From Cryobacterium sp. (GTDB lineage: Bacteria; Actinomycetota; Actinomycetes; Actinomycetales; Microbacteriaceae), in contig JAHBSW010000001.1 in assembly GCA_019638935.1 (NCBI GenBank), forward strand, positions 52,648-116,647: a DNA stretch of 64,000 nt, written 5' to 3'. How positions within the stretch are numbered: the stretch's first letter is position 1; every line of letters begins with the position of its first letter. The notes below the pieces were generated by a model, which made no database searches, was not told the DNA's origin, and was given only the letters and a program-made list of their open reading frames with translations. The position numbers and the translations under genes were made by a program. This document shows, piece by piece, positions 61,501 to 64,000 of the stretch.

Positions 61501-64000
61501 CGGTGTCGGGGTGAGCGGCAGCGTCAACGTGGTGGAGGACGCTACCCTCGCCTTCGTCGGCAGGATCGCCGTGCTCGAAGCCGGCTCACCGGGTGCGTTC
61601 GCCTCGGTGCTGGTCTCGGCCGGTCACGACCTCAGCCTGCTCATGGTGTCGGGCTCTGCGGCGGGAGCCGGGGTCGCCGGTGTCGGCGTGAGTGCGACGG
61701 TCGGTGTCATCGACATCGACACCGACGCCGAGATCCGCGCCGGTGCGAGCGTCACGGCTACGGCGGACGTCGTGGTGACCGCAGCTGGCGCCGAGAGCCT
61801 GGTCGCCGTTGCCGCCTCGCTCGCCGGTGGCGGAATCGCGGGAGTGGCCGGCGCGGTCGCGGTCATCGTGCTCAACGTGCATAGCTACGCGACGATCGCG
61901 TCGGCGACCACGGTGTACGGCGGCGGCAGCGTCATCGTCAACGCCTCCGACGACACGACCATCATCGCTGTCGCCGGTGGCGCGGCGGGTGGATTCGTGG
62001 GTGTCGGCGTGGGTGTCGGCGTCACGGTCGGAACCAAGGACACGCAAGCCTCCATCGCCGCGGGCAGCACGGTGGATGCCGCAGCCAACGCGCCAGCACG
62101 CACCGACGTCCTCAGCGGCGCGTTCGGCACCGCGGGGTGGAACTCCTTCGGACTTCGACCCGGGTTCCGGGGGCTCGCCGTGCAAGCGCGATCCACGCAG
62201 AACGTCTTCGGTCTCTCCGTCGCCCTCGGCGCAGGCGCGGTCGGTGTCGCCGGTGGTGTAACCGTCACCGTGCTCAGCGTCACGACGCGCGCCTTCATCG
62301 ACAGCACCGCGAGCGCCGTCACCCGAGTGAACCAGGCCTCGGGTGCCGGTCCCGAGCAGTCGGTGAGCATCACCGCCGCCAACGCGAGCAAGACGATCAC
62401 GGTCGCGGGTGGCGTCGCGGGCGGCATTGTCGGTGTCGCCGGCGGTGTCGACGTCGGCGTTCTCGCGGTCAGCACCCACGCCTTCGTCGGCGAGCGGGCG
62501 GTGATCGCCGTCACGAAGGACTTCGCGCTGTCGGCTCTCGCATCCGCGAGCGTCACGACCTTCGGACTGAGCGCCGGAGTCGGTCTCGTCGGTGCCGCGG
62601 GCGCGGTGTCGGTGTGGGCGGTCGGAACCGTCGGAGACGACAGCTACAGCGACGGCGAGAACGACGCCAATGCGACCGAGACCGACAACGGCAGCGTTCT
62701 CGATGTCGCCGACGACACCGCGTCTGGCTCGGAGGAGGGCGGCTTCACAAACATCCTCAACGACGCCGAATCGAACACCGGGTCGAAGGCCGACGATCGC
62801 ATCAACAACGCGATCGGTGGTGCGAGCGACTCGCTCGCAGCGTCGGCTCCGGGGGGCTCCCAGGTCACCGCGTCGTTCACCTCGACCTCGCTGCCCAAGG
62901 GAACGACCGCTCGCATCGGCGAGGGCACCGTCATCACCGCGGGCGGCGACGTGCGAGTGAGCGCCGCGGAGCGCAACGCCTACCTGGGCGTGGCAGGAGC
63001 GGCGGCGGGCGGACTCGTCGGCATCGGCGGCGCGGTCGTCGTCGCCAACCTCAAGAGCAACGTCGATGCGGGCATCGACACGCTCGTATCGATCTCGGCC
63101 GGCGGCGACGTGCAGGTCGTCGCGCACACCTTCGAGTTCACCTCGGGCAAGGCCTACGCTGGTGCGGCGGGCGGCATCACCCTCAGCGGCCAGATCGTCG
63201 TCATCGACAGCGTCGCCACGCAGACGGCCCACATCGACGACGCCGCCGAGGTCACCTACGCGGGCGGGGTCGTGGACGTCGACGCCGCAGCAGATCGCAC
63301 CGTCGGCGCCCATGCGGCGGGTGGCGCCATCGCAGGCGTGGCGGCGGGTGCCGCGATCGCCATCGTCACGATCTCCGGGGACACGAGGGCGCGCATCGGC
63401 GTGATCCAGATCGGTGCGGCTCAGATCTCCGGCGGAATCCGAGCCGCTGCGACATCCATCCTCAGCGCTCCCGTCAGGGTCGACTCGGTTCAGGCGGGCA
63501 TCCTGGGCGGCGTCACCGGGGCGGGCGCGGAAGCGACCATCGAGGGCGCGACCGCCGCAAGCTTCGAGGGAACGGCGAACCTCAGTGCAGGAGCCACCGT
63601 GAGCGCCGTCGGCCGCCACTCGGCCACCGCGCGCACCTTCGGCGTGACGACGGGAATCTTCGCCGCAGGCATCAACTTCGGCACGGCAGACGTGTCGCGC
63701 AGTACGACGGCGACCGTACCGGCACACGCGTCGATCTCGGCGGGCGGACCCATTCTCGTCAGCGCCGACTCGCGCAACTCCGCCATCGCAAACACGTCCG
63801 CGGTCGGTGTGAGCGGCGTCGGCATCGCCTCGGTGACACCCACCGCCACGATCTCTGGCGCCACCGAGGCCAAGTACGAGGGCAGCCTCCTCGCGTCGGG
63901 CTCGGGCTCGGTCACGGCGGTCGGCCAGAACCAGGCGAAAGCCGACGCAAGTCTCGACGGCGCCGCCGTTCTCGGTGGCGGCTCCGGCATCGAGGCGAGG
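43550..64000 (+). CDS. Giant secreted/surface repeat protein, 3' end outside window (6,817 codons seen)
   Basis: One frame runs from GTG 43550 to the last base without a stop. AGAGGAA lies 7 nt upstream; the frame opens at a TGA at 43418. N-terminus: basic start, hydrophobic IRLLLAPAMLTSVLVGPANVALGA (a likely export signal, residues ~28-48) and a Pro-rich stretch. A run of Ser (~128-140) and two acidic Asp/Pro/Gly/Glu-rich stretches (~165-205, ~238-268) follow, a plausible wall-spanning stalk. Near residue 460 is one RTX-like DGGAGGMDSLEL. From ~580 on, the chain is Ala/Gly/Val/Thr/Ser-rich alternating repeats (AVAAAVGVVIST, GSVAIAIID, ARIGTGA types), suggesting a beta-solenoid. Eleven ~380-residue super-repeats span ~47.0-58.7 kb; other arrays follow. 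The only cysteines noticed are at 113, 144, 5656 and 5666. Adhesin or surface-layer function is inference. Confidence 0.85.
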   Translation, partial: MARREPESTGLWPRSRAPFWNSAIRLLLAPAMLTSVLVGPANVALGAEPPPFVGPPALTLVTLSTPATDAAPAAPDDPAPTPPALPPADVPVVIYITTQVPAAAPPPGGMSNCVLKNVDTGTPAESGDGSSSSSSSSSSSTLVCGPGTVGPTTIGNQPNQPGGGDTTDPGTDDPGTDDPDTGENPSNPPTGDGDDPNSDEGDSTPEGETQPAFVGTPILLSAGGLHAELDDVELPTGEVDEPDGEGDEGQESGEPAADDPPADPPLSGLMFSPMSEGDEGDEGEDPTPFIVSLPGSTEVLVYLDGDDLVVGSERRPLAEVLSVTITSPGGSRIVIDASVLGLGIPFNIDGAAGDTLVVAASGVEWMLGATSGSGSVHVGGTLAVTYTGIVAIEADGPNATLVGPAGQTGEVVWEITGAGEGTVGVISFDGFATLRGAASSDDTFIVRSGGSIDHVDGGAGGMDSLELHASGGEVLSIPSGSDSGTITFEGATVSYAGLEPILVTGADDAIVTTTTPDDVIEVSQDSLTGQIRVESTIGSMETVTVEIPTALLEIIASAPGVTITVIGDLLLPGVTLRLVAAYIVIDGVTIDLRHVDGDGDLVLAAGMADDSIAELTVTDAELFAGDIELSSTATVSPGTDATVSVTARAETVLSGQTVIEASGSVLVSSRVSLEVTAIAEPVGVGSTGADVAVAIATVASSAATRLEDSTMITAAGDARIEAVNASSVSVIADASGADAGGSIATALVTASARAELSDDITVAAQRLSVLADTDVAVSASATASPGGADQNDESPTDSTGGHADTPDGTVTVAGAISLVELTQSALATIASSVVLTATHSDGVTVRAISRGGTSSTADGSPVVSGADGVGVAVAVNLVTVTTQVSVSGGTFVTPALLVQAVTAPDLIASANEYRASAVSGASTGSGSATASVNVAGALAITIATISTIARVLGDVVLVDPDGVDPAVTDLTIGTHSAKAAVATANPAAPVGDVTTGIGASVALTVIDDATTSELGDDATVTGLADLTVAANSRSEANTEAIGGSTSTGVAIAGATAITVSTVSTLSRIGTGGTLLVHGDLLIAADQNAPVTTTARGAAEAGDAAVGLALALAIVDHRVRATTERDVTADGTIVIRVTGASATTTVAEASAGGSPEDSNDPVQATAADQMGGAHDFAADASGTSPPALPAPSTPSGAVSVAAAIAVTLHTSVADASVSGVHLVASGVTISASHHDFADTTASGLPADRGPPGSSIAAGIAITHANVSITAALGAGTTIETDALTLEAQLGSTTASGDPATEHWFAATSIAGAGTGGTLGLAGSLAILIVELDTSAWVSGSASIDLDRDGDAVGGTLTVFSHSVAYSLAQATMAADSGGSTIGVGAGVGVAIVTHTTTAEVDDSATISGLGDADILALSYDDTGSLAEGAAAGTSVSVAPFIATTIVTVQTIARLGTGALLEASGSVSIGAVQEASAWSTAEAATQTASGAAIGAGIALTVSTHTARAALARSVDVGEDLTIVVAGVSGAAALATASSSGAEESTGAAGEDGDGVDTAVADQRRHAETLGNVTPDPSQSSPSASTSAGGVDVAAAVAVVVASSLSEALIEPSAVSVIVGGALTAQAIGFGMAGSSADARAAGGGAGTIGAAVSVTSVQAATRVLLPVGTAIVAGSADLGAWSLRDFAVSANSGASAGTISVAGSVAVLLADLETTVELASDVTLSGDLVVGAESDTWSYVSALPADGTGGSSVGVGASVAIAVVDETTRAEIGDGAQLNGVENLYLEAFAYHTLTVEAEMGSTGGGVTLTPAVATAHVTLRTLARLGDGVGISVSGDLEVTAYQDVAVSAFAGASAAGGSIGVGLALGLVIAQTSVVAALGRNIDSAAGVLLSAAGAVALQAEGTASAAGAPGETSGGAEGDGVDQQVAAERNHASGLADSSPSADTPDAATSAGGVSVAAAVGVIVAEVRSEALVEAGVTAIAATGAVTIESSANTDAHSWADGSATEGTSLGIGAAVAILSIDVVNRVILPVVVTVTAESLTIAARVTDVGGDAESSMGASAVSGAGGGSVSVAGSVALAFVTQTTSAQLLGTAQLTGDLTVEAESYLSISVSALPAEIPGSGAVGESVGIGASVAIAIVSDTTEALIGSGSSATASSLRVSATTTSYVFVSARIGASGGDVGVAPAVATALVTVVTSATIASGSLLELDELILSAVQDAATIAEASAGAESANAAVGIALALAIATHSTTASLARAVTVTGDASITASGTSSVSADATASSAGAASGGASVDQQVADERGHASGLADSSTPTSPDAPSAATSEGVLGAAAAVGVVVATVTVTASVASGASITADGTVHIAALTEANASSSGEGSAAGGASVAIGAGVALTLTTVRTTATIASGAAVTAASITIEAATPAGLSSDVSAKATSGAAGEVSIAGSVAIALIDRQTVAELAGTATIVGGGELRIEATSLISAAVEAVPAEDGALGSGSVGIGASFALVILDETTRAEIANGAIVAGAHDVTLLAEAVTDVSSTATMGAGSASVAVSPAVAITLSTVTASARIGTGAVLDVTGSVEIGATLTASAASTAGASASAGTAAVGIGLGLTIAQHSAIAELARNADVDGDLTLSATAVSSVTAAGEASAAGAPEATSADSMPDTPGGPTGVDKQVANQRGHADQVAGDRDLADSGTASSPSAETSEGPVAVAAAVGVAISTVTARTIIAPTVSLLRADGTVTLATAANADVASVADGSATGGTAAVGAGVALSLATLHNEAILPGTVSVEAGSLVLRAGTADDGTGDMASTVTAHATSGAATPADGTLSIAGSVAIVIVDHRTTAELRGGAALAGGDLTVEAVASTAATASALPAGDGAVGGSVGIGAAVALVVLDVATGAAIGNGVGVTGADSISVSATTESAAHAEAKMGAAATGVALAPSVAIVRSTVTTLATLGTGILSLDGDLSIEATQTALASAVAGASTTGAGTAAVGIALGLTIAEHRAAATLARNVSAGGDVRLAATSVSSAAATGEASAEGAPEDDGSSPSVDDQVADQRGFSDDVASKNGLSGPSSAEAPNAETSDGSIAVAAAVGVVISTVTAETVITAAVTSITAEGTVTLATTAAADASSTADGSATGGGTAAIGAGVALTLSTLRNLAIVPNTVSITASGLTVSATAAADGGDDLSTVSAAAASGAAGDVSVAGSVAIALVDHETLATVRGSVALGGGDLTVTAESKLSVTVAALPVGDDIGASSVGVGISFALAIVDATTTASVVNGVLITGLGNASLDASSLATTRVEARMGTKVTGSVAATPAIAIALSTVTAEASVGTGALQTLSGSLSIIANLDASASAIADAEAVGATTAAIGIALGLTIAKHTATAQLARNVNAAQDVTLRATGISAVVAEGTASAGGAPAETPEDSDPDADGASGVDKKVGDQRNHANQVAGSRGLADSGDAKAPKAETSDDSVAVAAAIGVAISTVTVRTIITANVSTIVAGGTVTLASAANADVSSGGDGSATDGGTAAIGAGVALSLSRVVNEAIIPGTLSVTANSLRLFATVADNGADQTATVTAAASAGAAGGVSVAGSVAIAIIDQDTLAAVYGTVLLTGGDLLITARSALESMVTALPGLDGASGDSVGIGIAFALTILDDDTQALIGNGVSVMGARDIVVSAAAETTATSEARMGAAATDSGGVAVTPAVAITLSNVSTSARIGTSTATLVVLRDLVLTADQNASASAIAGASATAGQAAIGVGLALTIAPHGALATLARNATALRDILLTAVSMSAASASATASAAGSPPESGTPETPDSEGRTGVDKQVATQQSHADKVAGDNGVANSGGADAPAAETSDGAVAVAAAVGVVISTITVEAGVTADVTLLVAGSTVELASSANADAASSADGSATNGGTAAIGAGVAITLATVTNRAIVPAWLTVHAENLILSATVASSGADHTATVSAAAVSGAAGGVSVAGSVALAIIDQDTLAGVYGTVVLTGGDLVIIAASDLDVTVSALPADGGVSGTDVGVGISFALTLVTDDVLAVIADGRSVTGARNVELSASALTVAITTARMGAKATGVAVTPAIAITISNVTTSARIGTGALDGDGQPVPLETSGSVSIIASQDASASSIADAEAAAGGDAAVGFGLGLTIVNHGATATLARNLIVGVDVTLRATSRSVAAAAGSASASGAPPDDGSGSDVNSTAADQRGYADTVSTRNGGTGSGTAQPADAETSDGTVTVAAAIAIVVSTVVAQAEITSDVTSIIAGGTVTLASSANSDATTNADGSATDVSGTDGQKAAIGAAVAISVSNVENLALVPAWLTIEAHSLVVSATVTEVGSDTSSTVSAESAAGAAGGVSVAGSVAIVVVNQETRAAVEGVVVLSGGDALIEAASALTSTAKALPVGVGSSSTGDVGVGVSFALNLIWDDTSAELAQGAVLTGAHDLTMTAGARVDAETEARMGAAVSDGGSAAVAPAIAVTVSDVTTWVSLGALSDANLIEISGSLVANATQRTSTLTTAGASAAGGSSASVGVALALTLANHTVRSSTDRNVTAGGGIEFGAFGSSHNEATAEASASGAPSQTANNGQTSSTSGGSVADKLTTQRNHANSTSSSNGGKGVRNASSNPSPASSDGEVSVAAAIALTIADVSATAQLPSGLTLIAGGAVALRSSQNVDGISTADGTAVHASSAGIGAAIALTVVMLENRATLGENTTVIANGFSAEATMTDVDGDLVHTFTAAASSGAGSTDVSVAGSLALNVVIAVTEVVIPSSATLDAGTGDVVLRAENYRTDTATAKADAGLSSGASVGVGASVAINPIIDNVTRAEIEDGATVTGGHNVTIEALSSDTVVTEVTAGSAGGTAISPAVAVAVVEHKTLARIGTSTDGAWTVTGSILVRAEHTGSTTSSGNATAAGDGVAVGAVIVVNVILIDTLADTGRSLTAGGSITLAARTVTSGSAEAQASAEGKSTSTAGGSNSDQQAQHQLNNTPATSGKTSALPSSSTQVNNANGQASSQGGQGSDGVGVGAAVTVNWMIVRTIAEIPANLAIVAGGTVGVLAENGTSATAKATGTTLKLNSTNIGAAIALNVVDLEARGSIGTDVSITAGGDVTVTAQTPSGLRNDFVAWAVSAAGGNGQASVAGSVAVQVLLLHNEASIAEGVTIVTDGGLALRASNPMGLQSIAAAGGLSLSGNGVGAAIVVNVIESDTIARIASSFANPTTVDTRGAIELRAETSLVALAVDVLPIAVPNFTSIALAGGAGGGTIGIGGSLIVDVVSHNAHATIGDAASINVNTGAQSGQSLALIATNDSEYVELAGALGLTTGSAGVGFALVLGIHNKDTRASIGDGVTALVGGDVTLRAEASESFTLIAAGAAAAGTAGVTGSFIVLIINQGDSEPGTRAIIGGGQANPTTVRADGNMTLNAADLVGSSWLVAGGVAVGGTAGVGVSAVVLVRTGIVDAGIAAYDVIDSKGATGLSITATQSADFDLTAVAGAVGGTAGVAGSASVAVHSNTTHARIDRGARVNEDNVGASATQGVALAARDDTISSGKAGALALGGTAGVGVGADVQVITKDTRAWIAPGVELAANGNVTVDATSTEKVLSISAGGAGSGTVGVAVNASVSVLTITTQASIGEQCATSTATTTACASSRTTVHAGGSVRVAALAQLELDVIAGNIAVGGVVGVGAAAAVPVVIRSTTSFIGDNSIVVALGMLGSGIRVHTGGFEVVAIDTRFTPATAIQGDGVTIELGYEHGLRDGQTVLYDAGGGAAIGGLTDGESYVVHVISATRVQLSPVGGGAVISLTAPGDGGESHRLVDTLSASLPQSTAPYFDPSKAGAVAGTVVTLPYSHDLVTGDAVIYSSGGGAAIGGLVDGGTYYVTVVGGTLRLSETKGGPFIVLDASVATGRAHSIVAQGDQPSPPAEATSGLRTVTVNAEDGFVGISVTANSSADIAGVGVSAGVGGTVGVGVSGSVNVVEDATLAFVGRIAVLEAGSPGAFASVLVSAGHDLSLLMVSGSAAGAGVAGVGVSATVGVIDIDTDAEIRAGASVTATADVVVTAAGAESLVAVAASLAGGGIAGVAGAVAVIVLNVHSYATIASATTVYGGGSVIVNASDDTTIIAVAGGAAGGFVGVGVGVGVTVGTKDTQASIAAGSTVDAAANAPARTDVLSGAFGTAGWNSFGLRPGFRGLAVQARSTQNVFGLSVALGAGAVGVAGGVTVTVLSVTTRAFIDSTASAVTRVNQASGAGPEQSVSITAANASKTITVAGGVAGGIVGVAGGVDVGVLAVSTHAFVGERAVIAVTKDFALSALASASVTTFGLSAGVGLVGAAGAVSVWAVGTVGDDSYSDGENDANATETDNGSVLDVADDTASGSEEGGFTNILNDAESNTGSKADDRINNAIGGASDSLAASAPGGSQVTASFTSTSLPKGTTARIGEGTVITAGGDVRVSAAERNAYLGVAGAAAGGLVGIGGAVVVANLKSNVDAGIDTLVSISAGGDVQVVAHTFEFTSGKAYAGAAGGITLSGQIVVIDSVATQTAHIDDAAEVTYAGGVVDVDAAADRTVGAHAAGGAIAGVAAGAAIAIVTISGDTRARIGVIQIGAAQISGGIRAAATSILSAPVRVDSVQAGILGGVTGAGAEATIEGATAASFEGTANLSAGATVSAVGRHSATARTFGVTTGIFAAGINFGTADVSRSTTATVPAHASISAGGPILVSADSRNSAIANTSAVGVSGVGIASVTPTATISGATEAKYEGSLLASGSGSVTAVGQNQAKADASLDGAAVLGGGSGIEAR
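43929..44350 (+). other. Poly-Ser and acidic Pro-rich stalk region of the giant protein
   Basis: Codons here encode a serine tract followed by two low-complexity acidic segments (DPGTDDPGTDDPDTGE and VDEPDGEGDEGQESGE types). This lies between the export signal and the folded repeats. Such linkers often carry surface proteins through the cell wall; this role is inferred from composition and position. Confidence 0.7.
47020..58640 (+). repeat. About eleven ~1.15-kb super-repeats within the giant gene
   Basis: Hydrophilic linker motifs related to VDKQVADQRxHAD begin near 47030, 48203, 49310, 50420, 51563, 52707, 53867, 55034, 56191, 57385 and 58527, with spacings of 1107-1194 nt. After each comes an Asp/Ser/Pro/Ala spacer, an ETSDGxVAVAAA-type restart and eight or nine beta-strand coils (GTAAIGAGVALTL, GVSVAGSVAIAI, EARMGA, ARIGTG, LARN). 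Copies 4-8 (51.5-57 kb) are the most alike; the first and last linkers are divergent. Confidence 0.88.
60839..61340 (+). repeat. Two tandem GGGAAIGGL modules in the giant protein
   Basis: Two ~70-residue units (60839-61053 and 61132-61340) share HxL-x-xG(Q/D)xVxY, GGGAAIGGLxDGxxYxV and a closing xxLSxxxGG pattern. They interrupt the Ala/Val repeats and resemble a module I have seen scattered in very large bacterial repeat proteins. Function unknown. Confidence 0.75.

Overview
This is high-GC DNA with mostly GTG/ATG starts. It looks like a chromosome segment of an actinobacterium, most likely family Microbacteriaceae. Support comes from mycothiol S-conjugate amidase (mca), the actinobacterial DUF4307, DUF4245 and DUF6264 families, class II fructose bisphosphatase GlpX, pervasive leaderless starts (TANNNT, 6-8 nt, then the start codon) and intergenic palindromes of the GGTCTCGATACGC...GCTACTCGACC type. 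The genus cannot be fixed from the sequence. No tRNA, rRNA, CRISPR array, transposase or integrase was seen.

Layout. 1-6.2 kb: 3' end of a GH1 beta-glucosidase; a tetR/ABC-ATPase/ABC-permease operon; lemA and htpX; a YcaQ-like DNA glycosylase, with clusters of palindromic repeats in the gaps. 6.3-16.3 kb: ordinary housekeeping genes (AI-2E-type transporter, threonine ammonia-lyase, greA, mca, TrhA, cis-prenyltransferase, class V aminotransferase, PIN-PhoH). 16.3-20.5 kb: one minus-strand operon xseA-xseB-DUF4245-carbonic anhydrase-fumC. 20.5-28.7 kb: an orphan antitoxin with a truncated toxin, a hydrolase, a translationally coupled DEDDh exonuclease plus nucleotidyltransferase-fold protein, ispH, a small membrane-protein/histidine-kinase operon, and fructose-bisphosphate aldolase. 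28.8-37.6 kb: glpX, DUF2087, rmuC, a LysR regulator, mmsA, DUF1801, a second DEDDh exonuclease and two tandem paralogous lipoproteins.

37.6-43.5 kb is a variable region behind ychF. Two short 3'-end relics of ychF and one internal ychF relic separate small cargo blocks: higBA-GNAT; a YCII/YCII/ECF42-type sigma factor operon; and a RibD-like reductase with a small membrane protein. This looks like repeated insertion or recombination at the ychF 3' end.

43.55-64.0 kb, about a third of the window, is one uninterrupted open reading frame. It starts at GTG 43550 and is still open at the last base (6,817 codons seen). It encodes a secreted or surface giant repeat protein: an export-like N-terminus, a poly-Ser and acidic Pro/Asp/Glu-rich stalk, then thousands of residues of Ala/Gly/Val/Thr/Ser-rich beta-strand repeats. 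About eleven super-repeats of roughly 380 residues are each marked by a hydrophilic linker related to VDKQVADQRxHAD. Past about 58.7 kb the linkers stop and a different array begins, containing two GGGAAIGGL modules. This gene and its mosaic upstream boundary are the most unusual content here.
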